Assembly: GCA_017546585.1 (NCBI GenBank)
Contig: JAFYWC010000114.1
Location: 17,461 to 81,460, forward strand
DNA length: 64,000 nucleotides
Reading direction: 5' to 3'
DNA from: Bacteroidales bacterium
GTDB taxonomy: Bacteria; Bacteroidota; Bacteroidia; Bacteroidales; UBA932
Position numbers and translations under genes: made by a program
The notes under the pieces: model-generated
Seen by the model: only the letters and a program-made list of their open reading frames with translations
What the model was told of the DNA's origin: nothing
The model's database searches: none
Shown: positions 25,797 through 33,975 of the stretch, piece after piece
How positions within the stretch are numbered: position 1 is the stretch's first letter
Layout: each line of letters begins with the position of its first letter

Positions 25797-26654
25797 ATGA
25801 AACAGTATTATCACATTTGTTCGCAAGGATTGGAGAAGGGTCTTATCTTTTCTTGCGAGGAAGACTTTATTTCAGGTGTCAACGACATTGCTGTATGTAT
25901 CCTGAAGTTCGATGTCATCATCGTTTGCTATTGCTTGATGAGCAATCATTTCCATTTTATTCTTTATGGTGAGCGGCAGGCCTGTTGCGAATTTGCCGCT
26001 GAATATAAGAGGCGTTGTGGCATAAGGTTGAGACTCTCTAGGCTTGAAGTGAATGCCCTGGGCAATCTCCAGTTGAGTATTAATGAAATCAAGGATGGTG
26101 AGTATCTGGAGAATGCCATAGCATATGTGTTGAGAAATCCTCTGGCTGCAAGAATCAATGTGATGCCGCACCATTATGCCTGGTCGACAGCGAATATATA
26201 CTTCAGAGGAGATTCGGTCTTGGACGGGACTCCTGTCAACGACTTGTCGGAGCGAAAAAGACATAGAATCTTAAAGACGAAAGTCATCCTTCCCGATCAC
26301 TATATGGTCAATGACAAGGGGATGATTCTTCCGGAATCCTTTGTTGATCCCAAGCCTCTTGAGACTATTTTCCGTCATCCGTCACGTTTGATGTTCGCAT
26401 TAGCTAGGAAAGTGGAGCCGGAGGTTGAGCTTGAGTTTGGAATCGCTGACCGTGTTTCATACACGGATGCTGAACTTAAGAGCCTGATAAATGAATTTAT
26501 TGCTACGGAATTCGGTGTGAGTGGAATGTCGGCACTGTCAATTGAGCAGAAGTTGAGGTTATGTACTGTTATGAGGCGTAACTTCAATGCCTCTGTCAAA
26601 CAGATCAGCCGCATTACGAGACTTGATCCGGATGTAGTAAGTAGATTAGTCTGA
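25797..26654 (+). CDS. REP-associated tyrosine transposase (RAYT), Y1_Tnp/IS200-like
   Basis: 285 residues, complete. The HUH motif is His51-Phe-His53 in CLMSNHFHFILYG, and the catalytic Tyr is probably Tyr110 in AIAYVLRNPLAARI, the usual RAYT phrase. The C-terminus has a helix-turn-helix-like stretch (QISRITRLDPDVVSRLV). RAYTs are single-copy, domesticated relatives of IS200/IS605 transposases that mobilise REP hairpins. A REP-like hairpin (copy B) starts 3 bases after the stop and copy A lies 2.6 kb upstream. No terminal repeats of an ordinary insertion sequence are seen. Upstream 25635-25796 is A-rich at first and then without recognised content. Confidence 0.85.
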   Translation: MKQYYHICSQGLEKGLIFSCEEDFISGVNDIAVCILKFDVIIVCYCLMSNHFHFILYGERQACCEFAAEYKRRCGIRLRLSRLEVNALGNLQLSINEIKDGEYLENAIAYVLRNPLAARINVMPHHYAWSTANIYFRGDSVLDGTPVNDLSERKRHRILKTKVILPDHYMVNDKGMILPESFVDPKPLETIFRHPSRLMFALARKVEPEVELEFGIADRVSYTDAELKSLINEFIATEFGVSGMSALSIEQKLRLCTVMRRNFNASVKQISRITRLDPDVVSRLV

Positions 26655-26657
26655 AAT

Positions 26658-26742
26658 CAGTGGTGTCAAAAACAACGAAAAACGCTCCTGATCCCCGGTT
26701 TTTAGGGGTAATCAGGAGCGTTTTCAGCGTTTTTTGCTACCG
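26658..26742 (-). repeat. REP-like hairpin element, copy B
   Basis: Same 85-base element as 23987-24071, with about ten differences. The inner stem AAAACGCTCCTG / CAGGAGCGTTTT is fully conserved. The outer stem is imperfect on the left (GGTGTC) but the - strand still starts GGTAGC. Sits between the convergent RAYT and metK genes. Confidence 0.7.
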
Positions 26743-26747
26743 CACTC

Positions 26748-28070
26748 TTACAGGTTGAATGCAGCCTTGATCATATCGACTGAGTCGAGGAGTTCCCATC
26801 CGAAGAACTGAACGTACTCTGTGGTCTTGACACCGTTGCGGATCATAGTGACAGTCTCCTTGTAAGGAGTACGTCCTACGTGACCGTATGATGCTGTCGG
26901 CTCGTAGATAGGCTTCTTGAGGCCGAACTTCTCGATGATCTTTGCCGGACGGAGGTCGAAGAGCTCGTTGATCTTCTCAGCGATGATCGCATCGTTAAGT
27001 CCCTCTGCAGCAGTGCCGTAAGTGTTTACGAAGATGCTGAGCGGACGTGCAACTCCGATAGCGTATGACACCTGTACGAGCATCTCGCGTGCAACGCCTG
27101 CGGCCACCATATTCTTGGCGATGTAGCGTGATGCGTATGCTGCTGAACGGTCAACCTTTGAAGGGTCCTTTCCGGAGAATGCTCCACCACCGTGTGCTCC
27201 CTTTCCACCGTATGTGTCAACGATGATCTTGCGTCCTGTAAGACCTGTGTCTCCGTGAGGGCCGCCGATCACGAACTTTCCTGTAGGGTTCACGTGGAGG
27301 ATGTAGTCACCCTTGAAGAGTGCTGCAGTCTCAGGTGCGAGAGTCTCCACGAGCATAGGGATGAGGATGTTCTGAACGTCCTCGCGGATCTTCTTCTGCA
27401 TCTCCTCGTCAACACGCTTCTGGCCGTACTGAGCGCAGCCGTCAGCGTAGCTCATATTGCCGAGTGAAGCAGGAGTGAACTCGTCGTGCTGAGTAGAGAT
27501 CACGATAGTGTGGATACGAACCGGCTCGTTTGTGTCGCCGTCGTACTCGATGGTGAACTGTGACTTCGAGTCAGGACGGAGGTAAGGCATAAGCTCAGGC
27601 TGCTGCTTGCGGATCTTTGCAAGCATAAGGAGAGCCTGGTGAGAGAGAGCGAGCGGAAGAGGCATATACTCCTCTGTGTCGCGGCAGGCATAACCGAACA
27701 TCATACCCTGGTCGCCGGCACCCTGTGCGTCTGCGTCCTCTCCTACGACACCGCGGTTGATGTCCACGCTCTGCTCGTGAAGAGCCGAGAGGATACCGCA
27801 AGAGTTGCCGTCGAACATATACTCTGCCTTGTCATAGCCGATCTTGTTGATTACACGGCGTACTGTCTTAGGGATGTCTACGTAAGCGTCCTCCGAGCGT
27901 ACCTCGCCGCCTACTACTACGAGACCGGTGCTGCAGAATGTTTCGCAGGCCACCTTCGCCTCAGGGTCCTGACGAAGGAACTCGTCGAGGATCGCGTCTG
28001 AAATCTGGTCAGATACCTTGTCTGGGTGTCCCTCGGACACTGACTCCGATGTGAAGAGATAATTCATCAT
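26748..28070 (-). CDS. metK: S-adenosylmethionine synthetase
   Basis: 440 residues from ATG 28070. MetK makes SAM from methionine and ATP. Visible: [56 protein letters not shown] and [19 protein letters not shown], all diagnostic. A longer frame to 28181 exists, but its extra residues translate a dispersed palindromic repeat (28102-28130) and part of the terminator, so it is rejected. Expression is probably controlled by the SAM-II-like riboswitch and terminator in the about 190-base leader. Confidence 0.97.
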   Translation of the reverse strand: MMNYLFTSESVSEGHPDKVSDQISDAILDEFLRQDPEAKVACETFCSTGLVVVGGEVRSEDAYVDIPKTVRRVINKIGYDKAEYMFDGNSCGILSALHEQSVDINRGVVGEDADAQGAGDQGMMFGYACRDTEEYMPLPLALSHQALLMLAKIRKQQPELMPYLRPDSKSQFTIEYDGDTNEPVRIHTIVISTQHDEFTPASLGNMSYADGCAQYGQKRVDEEMQKKIREDVQNILIPMLVETLAPETAALFKGDYILHVNPTGKFVIGGPHGDTGLTGRKIIVDTYGGKGAHGGGAFSGKDPSKVDRSAAYASRYIAKNMVAAGVAREMLVQVSYAIGVARPLSIFVNTYGTAAEGLNDAIIAEKINELFDLRPAKIIEKFGLKKPIYEPTASYGHVGRTPYKETVTMIRNGVKTTEYVQFFGWELLDSVDMIKAAFNL

Positions 28071-28101
28071 ATTGTATTTCTGTTTTTCGTTTCTTGTTTG
28101 C

Positions 28102-28130
28102 AGATCCCTCGACTTCGCTCGGGATGACAG
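28102..28130. repeat. Dispersed palindromic repeat in the metK leader
   Basis: AGATCCCTCGACTTCGCTC followed by GGGATGACAG; same family as 3928-3962 and 51213-51248, here between the leader terminator and the metK start. Confidence 0.6.
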
Positions 28131-28136
28131 GGGTAT

Positions 28137-28165
28137 AAAACAAAAGCCCCACAAAAATGCGGAGC
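28137..28165 (-). terminator. Intrinsic terminator in the metK leader
   Basis: On the - strand GCTCCGCA (28165-28158) pairs with TGTGGGGC (28153-28146) around a 4-base loop and is followed by TTTTGTTTT. It lies between the riboswitch and the metK start, as expected for attenuation. Confidence 0.65.
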
Positions 28166-28202
28166 CAACACAAAAACACAAAACATTGGTGACAAACTGT
28201 CA

Positions 28203-28253
28203 ACATTTTAGCATTTTTTCAAGTGGTTGCAAGCGGTCAAATCTCTCCACATT
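28203..28253 (-). promoter_or_regulatory. SAM-II (or SAM-V)-like riboswitch ahead of metK
   Basis: The - strand reads GUGG (28250-28247), then GAGAUUUGACCGCUUGCAA, then CCAC (28226-28223) closing stem P1, then UUGAAAAAAUGCUAAAAUG. The conserved pieces GAUUU-A-CCG, UUGCAA and the A-rich UGCUAAAA segment are those of the SAM-II pseudoknot aptamer known from Alphaproteobacteria and Bacteroidota. It starts about 12 bases after a promoter (28264-28271) and upstream of the SAM synthetase gene. Class is inferred from memory of the consensus. Confidence 0.75.
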
Positions 28254-28263
28254 TTTCGGGGCG

Positions 28264-28271
28264 CAAAGATA
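28264..28271 (-). promoter_or_regulatory. -7 promoter element for metK
   Basis: TATCTTTG on the - strand, just upstream of the riboswitch. Confidence 0.6.
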
Positions 28272-28441
28272 GATAAATTTTCTGATATGCAATACTTTGG
28301 ATGTAAAATTTTGATTTTTTTTCAGGGGTCCGGAAGAGAGTGTTGAAAAATACTGCCAAACGCCTGTGACAGAATCGTTAAAAGTGTGTGACAGAACGAT
28401 TAAAAGTGTAAGGAATACTTCGTAATACGATTTAAAAATAC

Positions 28442-28449
28442 TATCTTCG
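28442..28449 (+). promoter_or_regulatory. -7-like promoter element for the TonB receptor gene
   Basis: TATCTTCG, one mismatch from TAnnTTTG, 36 bases ahead of the ATG at 28485. Confidence 0.4.
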
Positions 28450-28484
28450 CAAGATAAAATCCTATTATTTTTAACTAAAACGTT

Positions 28485-31400
28485 ATGAAACAAACAATTA
28501 AGTGTCTTATTGCTGCTTTTGCGGCAATGCTTATGAGCGTAGCAGCCTTTGCACAGGTTACTACTTCAGCTCTGGGTGGACGTGTTGTTGATGCTAACGG
28601 TGACCCTATCGTAGGTGCAGCAGTTGTTGCTACCCACGAGCCTTCAGGTACCGTTTATGGCGTTGTTACAAACAATGACGGTCGCTATGCCATCAACGGT
28701 ATGCGTGCCGGCGGTCCTTACAAGGTGGAGATTACTTGCCTTGGTTACCAGACTCTCGCTTACACAAATGTAGATCTTCAGCTCGCTGAGACTTTCGCTC
28801 TCAACGGACAGCTTGCAGAGGATTCAGAGTTGCTCGGTGAGGCGATGGTAGTCGCTGCTCCAGCTTCAAAGTTCTCTGCTCAGAAGATGGGTTCTGCAAC
28901 CAACATTTCAAGCAAGGAGATTTCTTCAATCCCTACAGTAAGCCGTAGCCTTACTGACGTTACACGTCTTTCACCTTACGGTGGTAACGGTATGAGCTTC
29001 GCAGGTGCTGACGGTCGTACAGCAAACTTCACTGTGGACGGTGCGAACTTCAACAACAACTTCGGTCTTTCATCAAGCCTCCCAGGCGGTGGAAACCCTA
29101 TCTCTATCGACGCTATCGAGGAGATGCAGGTTGTCATCTCTCCTTACGATGTTCGTCAGACAAACTTCATCGGTGGTGGTGTGAACGCTATCACAAAGTC
29201 AGGTACCAATACATTCAAGGGTTCTGCATACGTATATCACCGCAACGAGAATATGCGCGGTAATATGGCTGCAGGTCAGGAGGTTTCAGGTGCTCGTGAC
29301 AAGGATCGCAGCACTACTTACGGTTTCACTCTCGGTGGACCTATCATCAAGAACAAGCTCTTCTTCTTCGTGAACGCAGAGTACTCTACAATCCCTACAG
29401 TGGTAAACAGATGGAGAGGTTCTGAGAATGGCGAGGCTAATCCGGATGCATATATTTCACGTGTTCCTAACAGTGTCCTCAAAGATCTTTCTGAGTGGGT
29501 AAAGAAGGAATATAACTATGATACCGGTTCTTGGACAGATTATCCGGCAACTGAGAGCAATATGAAGCTCCTTGCCCGTCTCGACTGGAACATCAACGAC
29601 AACCACAAGCTCGCTGTTCGCTACAACTACACATTGAACCAGGGTTGGAACTCTACCAACGGTTCTTCAATGGACGGTGGTTCACGTTCAGGCTTCAGCC
29701 GTTTCTCACAGTACGGTATGGCTTATGCGAACTCACTCTACTCGATGGATAACCTCGTGAGTACAGTGTCTCTCGACCTCAACAGCCGTTTGAGCGAGAA
29801 CCTTTCTAACCAGTTCCTCGCAACATTCTCTAAGCTCGATGATATGCGCGGTACCAACTCAGAGGACTTCCCATTCATCGATATCCGTAACGATGACGGA
29901 AGCTCAGTACTTCCTTACATCTCTCTCGGATATGAGCTCTTCACTTGGAACAACGGTGTTCACAATACACACATCTCTATCAAGGATGACCTTACTTACT
30001 ACGCTGGTAACCACAAGTTCACTGCCGGTCTCAACTACGAGTATCAGATGGCTGACAACTCTTATATGAGAAACGGTACAGGTTACTATCGTTACAGAAG
30101 CCTCGAGGACTTCAAGGCAGGCGCGGCTCCTGAGGTAGTATGTCTTACTTACGGTTATGACGGTGAGGCTAACCCTGCAGCCCGCGTAAGATTCCACAAG
30201 GCTGGTATCTACGGTCAGGACGAGTGGAACGTGAACGAGCAGTTCAAGCTTACTGCAGGTCTCCGTCTCGACGGTCTCTTCTTCGACAATCAGGATCTTA
30301 TGAGAAATCAGGCGATCTATGACCTTACATATGTTGTAGATGGTCAGGAGCGTCACATCGACACTGGCAAGTGGCCTTCAGCAGCCATTACAGTTTCTCC
30401 ACGTGTAGGTTTCTCTTGGGATGTACTCGGCGACAACTCACTCAAGCTCCGCGGAGGTACAGGTCTCTTCTCAGGCCGTCTCCCTCTCGTGTTCTTCACA
30501 AATATGCCTACTAACTCAGGTATGGTTCAGTACCAGGCTAAGCTTAACAGCGATGGCAAGAACGGTGGTGTGAAGACAGATATGAGCGTGTTTGAAGGTG
30601 GCGTCCTCAGACGTGAGGAGCTCCTCGAAAAGCTCCTTGAGATGGGTTATCCTAACTCTATCTCTCCAGAGGACGGTACAGTTCCTTCAGAGATTTCTGC
30701 AGTTGACCCTAAGTTCAAGATGCCTCAGGTATGGAAGACTTCACTCGCTATCGACTACAGCTTCCCTACATCATTCCCATTCTCTATCAGCGCTGAGGGT
30801 ATCTACAACAAGACTGTAAACGGTGTTGTTCTCCGTGACTGGAGCGTAGTAAGCACTGAGGGCTTCTCAAGATTCAACGGTGCTGACAACCGTCCTATCT
30901 ATGAGAACTATCAGCAGAAGGATGCAGCAGGAAACAATCTTCCTTCAGCATACGTTCTTGAGAACACAAGCAAGGGATACGGCTACTCAGGTACATTCAC
31001 TGTGAATATGCGTCCTGTCTCAGGTCTCTCTTTGATGGCTGCTTATACTCACACAGTGTCTAAGGAGGTTACCGGTATGCCAGGTTCTAACGCATCTTCA
31101 GTACTCAACTACATCGGTACAGTATACGGACCTAACAACCCTGGTCTCCACAACTCAGAGTATGTGACTCCAGACCGCGTTATCGCATCTATCACTCACA
31201 GCGATAAGAGCAACAATCACTTCAGCCTTATCTATGAGGCTTGGAGAGGTGGTTCAAACTACTCTTATATGACTGCAAACGATATGAACGGTGACGGTTA
31301 CAACTACGACCTCATCTACATCCCAACTGATGAGCAGGTTGCTAACGGTGAGTTCCGTTTCGTTTCTGAGGATGATGCAACTCGCTTTATGGACTATGTT

Positions 31401-31781
31401 CACGCTGACAAGTACCTCAGCAAGAACCAGGGCAAGTACGCTGAGACTTACAGCGTTTACTCTCCTTGGGTTCACAGAGTGGACTTCGGTTACAAGCACG
31501 ACTTCAAGGTTAAGGCTGGTAACTCTACTAACACTCTCCAGCTTTGCATTGACGTAAAGAACGTTCTTAACCTCTTCAACTCTAACTGGGGTGTATCTAA
31601 GTATATGAACCCAGCTCTTGGTGAGGGCCGTATCCTTAAGTATGAGGGATATGATCAGGATGGTTATGCAACATTCTCTACTCCGTCAGCTGTAAATCCA
31701 GACACTCAGGTTTGGAACAAGTCAATCGGTATCGGCCAGTGCTGGTATGCATCAGTTGGTATCAAGTATATGTTTAACTAA
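28485..31781 (+). CDS. Oar-like TonB-dependent receptor with carboxypeptidase-regulatory-like N-terminus
   Basis: 1098 residues. Signal peptide ends AAFAQ. Residues about 25-110 are a CarboxypepD_reg-like domain (LGGRVVDANGDPIVGAAVVA, DGRYAINGM). A plug region follows (TNISSKEISSIPTVSRSLTDV, FTVDGANFNNNFG, IDAIEEMQVVISPYDVRQ, GGGVNAITKSGTN), then a large beta-barrel ending GIKYMFN. These are features of Oar-like receptors, which import large ligands or are used in protein export in this phylum. Codon usage is highly optimised, suggesting strong expression. 18 bases before a BACON/OB-fold lipoprotein gene, with which it probably forms an operon. Confidence 0.9.
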   Translation: MKQTIKCLIAAFAAMLMSVAAFAQVTTSALGGRVVDANGDPIVGAAVVATHEPSGTVYGVVTNNDGRYAINGMRAGGPYKVEITCLGYQTLAYTNVDLQLAETFALNGQLAEDSELLGEAMVVAAPASKFSAQKMGSATNISSKEISSIPTVSRSLTDVTRLSPYGGNGMSFAGADGRTANFTVDGANFNNNFGLSSSLPGGGNPISIDAIEEMQVVISPYDVRQTNFIGGGVNAITKSGTNTFKGSAYVYHRNENMRGNMAAGQEVSGARDKDRSTTYGFTLGGPIIKNKLFFFVNAEYSTIPTVVNRWRGSENGEANPDAYISRVPNSVLKDLSEWVKKEYNYDTGSWTDYPATESNMKLLARLDWNINDNHKLAVRYNYTLNQGWNSTNGSSMDGGSRSGFSRFSQYGMAYANSLYSMDNLVSTVSLDLNSRLSENLSNQFLATFSKLDDMRGTNSEDFPFIDIRNDDGSSVLPYISLGYELFTWNNGVHNTHISIKDDLTYYAGNHKFTAGLNYEYQMADNSYMRNGTGYYRYRSLEDFKAGAAPEVVCLTYGYDGEANPAARVRFHKAGIYGQDEWNVNEQFKLTAGLRLDGLFFDNQDLMRNQAIYDLTYVVDGQERHIDTGKWPSAAITVSPRVGFSWDVLGDNSLKLRGGTGLFSGRLPLVFFTNMPTNSGMVQYQAKLNSDGKNGGVKTDMSVFEGGVLRREELLEKLLEMGYPNSISPEDGTVPSEISAVDPKFKMPQVWKTSLAIDYSFPTSFPFSISAEGIYNKTVNGVVLRDWSVVSTEGFSRFNGADNRPIYENYQQKDAAGNNLPSAYVLENTSKGYGYSGTFTVNMRPVSGLSLMAAYTHTVSKEVTGMPGSNASSVLNYIGTVYGPNNPGLHNSEYVTPDRVIASITHSDKSNNHFSLIYEAWRGGSNYSYMTANDMNGDGYNYDLIYIPTDEQVANGEFRFVSEDDATRFMDYVHADKYLSKNQGKYAETYSVYSPWVHRVDFGYKHDFKVKAGNSTNTLQLCIDVKNVLNLFNSNWGVSKYMNPALGEGRILKYEGYDQDGYATFSTPSAVNPDTQVWNKSIGIGQCWYASVGIKYMFN

Positions 31782-31799
31782 TTAATTGTCAGGAATAAT

Positions 31800-33875
31800 A
31801 TGAAACTTAGAAATATTTTCACAGCTCTCACGGCTGCTGCCCTCGCTCTCGTGGGTTGTCAGAAGGAGGCTGAATTCCTTGATGAGGTTCAGGTGTCGAA
31901 GTCTTTCGTTTCTCTCGATGTTGACGGTGGCGAAGCTTCCATTACTGTTACTGCAAATGCGGAGTGGGTTTTCGAAACTTCAGATATGTGGCCTGAGATT
32001 ATCGTAAGAGATAAGGAAGGCAACGTGACATCAAGCACTCCATCTTGGCTTTCTATCGATAAGGTATCCGGTGGCGCTGGTGAAACTGTGGTTACATTCT
32101 CTGCAGAGGCGACAGCCGAGACAAGAGAGGTTACTCTCCTCATCGCTTGTGCCGGTGTAAAGCAGAATGTAAAGGTTCTTCAGATGGCAGAGAAGGTTGA
32201 GACTCCGCTCTCGACTTGTGCTGAGGCTAACGCTGGAGAGACAGGTAAGATCTATCGTGTAAAGGGTACAGTTACCTCTATCGCTAACGAGACATATGGT
32301 AATATGTACATTACTGATGAGACAGGTACTGTATATGTATATGGTACGCTCTATCAGGGTGCTGAGAAGCAGTTCTCAAAGCACGGTATCGAGGTCGGTG
32401 ATATCGTTACAGTAGAGGGACCTCAGTCTCCATACAACGGATCACCACAGCTTAAGAACGTAACTGTAATCGAGATCGAGAAGTCTCTCATCAAGCTTGA
32501 GAAGGTGATCTCTACTCCTCTTCCGCTTGAGGGTGGTGTTGCTACTGTTCTCCTTACTGTAAAGGCTGGCGAGTTCTCTGTTGAGATTCCAGAAGATGCA
32601 ACTTGGCTTACAGCAGGCGAGCCTGCAGACATCAATGGTGTAACTTGCGTTGAACTTACTGCAACACCTAACGAGGGTGGTGCTCGTAAGACTACTGTTA
32701 CATTCAAGACAAACGTCGATGGTAAGGATTATATCGCAATGGCAGATGTTGAGCAGCTTGGCGCTATCAAGGCTGTGACAGTTGAGGAGTTCCTCGCAGC
32801 TGCAGAGGGTACAGCTCTCTATGAGCTCACAGGTATCGTAAAGAACCTCAAGAACACTACATACGGTAACTTCGACCTCGTAGACGCTACAGGTTCTGTA
32901 TACGTATACGGTCTTACTAACAACGGTGCGATTGGAAGCAATGACAAGAAGTTTGCAGAAATCGGCATCAACGAGGGTGACGTTATCACTATCATCGGTA
33001 CAAGAGCTGCTTACAACGGCGCAGCTCAGGTTGGTGGTACAGCTTACCTCAAGGAGCACGTTGTTGCTGCCAAGGAGGCTACTGTAACAGAGTTCCTCGC
33101 GGAGTCTAAGGGTACTTGGTGCAAGGTTACAGGTACTATCGCTAACATTAAGAGCGATGTTTACGGTAATTTCGACCTCGTAGGTGAGGACGGTGCATCA
33201 GTATATGTATACGGTCTTACTACATCTTACGTAGCAAAGAACGACAAGTCATTCGCAAACCTCGGCCTTAAGGAGGGTGACATCGTTACTCTCGTAGGTA
33301 AGAGAGATATCTACAACGATCAGGATCAGGTAGGCGGTCCAGCTTACTACATCTCACACGTTGAGGGTACTCCTGCAGCTGACCCTTGGGAGACTGCAGC
33401 AGTGTTCACAAACCCTGCAGAAGGTGATGACGCAAAGGTAAAGGAGCTCAAGGCTTACGCTGACGCTGACTACTTCTATGTTCGTATTACTTCGACTAAG
33501 GAGGCTCCATTCTTTGCAAACTACTTCGACATTCAGTTCTCTGATGGTGAGGGTGAGACTGCAATCTGGTGGGGTTGGACTACAACTGGTACAAAGAACT
33601 ACTATCAGGAGCACAAGAACGAGCTTGATGAGAACGGTAACATCACAAAGATGAGATGGTACACTGACCCTGATACTCGTGTATACGTTGACGACTACAC
33701 AACTACAATTTCTGATACAGAGGTTGTTTGGGAGATCAAGTACCCACGTGCTTACATCGAGGCTTACAAGTCTTCAACAAACACTGTACGTATGTCAGTG
33801 ATGACTTGGAAGGATTGGGGCGAGTACTGGGTTATCCCAGCTCGTGGCAACGAAATGCTTGAGGTTGCTCTCTAG
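31800..33875 (+). CDS. Surface lipoprotein: BACON domains plus three OB-fold-like repeats
   Basis: 691 residues. Lipobox ALVGC (Cys20) followed by QKEAEFLDE. A BACON domain (about 32-130) precedes three OB-like units, each with the same core: VKGTVTSI..YGNMYITDETGTVYVYG, LTGIVKNL..YGNFDLVDATGSVYVYG and VTGTIANI..YGNFDLVGEDGASVYVYG, with a second BACON-like domain between the first two. The C-terminal about 155 residues (AADPWETAAVF to the end) look like a beta-sandwich binding module. OB units of this kind occur next to secreted nucleases (YhcR type), so nucleic-acid binding is a guess. Paired with the preceding TonB receptor. Confidence 0.72.
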   Translation: MKLRNIFTALTAAALALVGCQKEAEFLDEVQVSKSFVSLDVDGGEASITVTANAEWVFETSDMWPEIIVRDKEGNVTSSTPSWLSIDKVSGGAGETVVTFSAEATAETREVTLLIACAGVKQNVKVLQMAEKVETPLSTCAEANAGETGKIYRVKGTVTSIANETYGNMYITDETGTVYVYGTLYQGAEKQFSKHGIEVGDIVTVEGPQSPYNGSPQLKNVTVIEIEKSLIKLEKVISTPLPLEGGVATVLLTVKAGEFSVEIPEDATWLTAGEPADINGVTCVELTATPNEGGARKTTVTFKTNVDGKDYIAMADVEQLGAIKAVTVEEFLAAAEGTALYELTGIVKNLKNTTYGNFDLVDATGSVYVYGLTNNGAIGSNDKKFAEIGINEGDVITIIGTRAAYNGAAQVGGTAYLKEHVVAAKEATVTEFLAESKGTWCKVTGTIANIKSDVYGNFDLVGEDGASVYVYGLTTSYVAKNDKSFANLGLKEGDIVTLVGKRDIYNDQDQVGGPAYYISHVEGTPAADPWETAAVFTNPAEGDDAKVKELKAYADADYFYVRITSTKEAPFFANYFDIQFSDGEGETAIWWGWTTTGTKNYYQEHKNELDENGNITKMRWYTDPDTRVYVDDYTTTISDTEVVWEIKYPRAYIEAYKSSTNTVRMSVMTWKDWGEYWVIPARGNEMLEVAL

Positions 33876-33900
33876 TAATCAATTCAGCTTAATATAAATG

Positions 33901-33932
33901 ACGGACGTTCCGAAAGGGGCGTCCGTTTTTTT
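33901..33932 (+). terminator. Intrinsic terminator after the TonB receptor/lipoprotein pair
   Basis: ACGGACG and CGTCCGT flank a 12-base spacer and are followed by a T run, 25 bases after the stop. Confidence 0.75.
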
Positions 33933-33934
33933 GT

Positions 33935-33942
33935 TATATTTG
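33935..33942 (+). promoter_or_regulatory. -7 promoter element
   Basis: TATATTTG directly after the terminator T run, 33 bases ahead of ATG 33976. Confidence 0.55.
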
Positions 33943-33975
33943 TAGGTGTGTGAACCGATAAATCGTGATATCCCT

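Noticed and set aside
25770-25800. Rare-cutter-like GGCGCGCCGGCC near the RAYT start, considered as cloning vector sequence
   Set aside because: Flanks are continuous with host-like sequence and there are no other vector features; chance occurrence.
25682-25972. 96-codon + strand frame overlapping the RAYT start
   Set aside because: Out of frame with the HUH transposase and without recognisable content.
28071-28181. N-terminal extension of MetK to 28181
   Set aside because: It would translate the leader terminator and a dispersed repeat ([12 protein letters not shown]), and conserved MetK residues start at MNYLFTSES.
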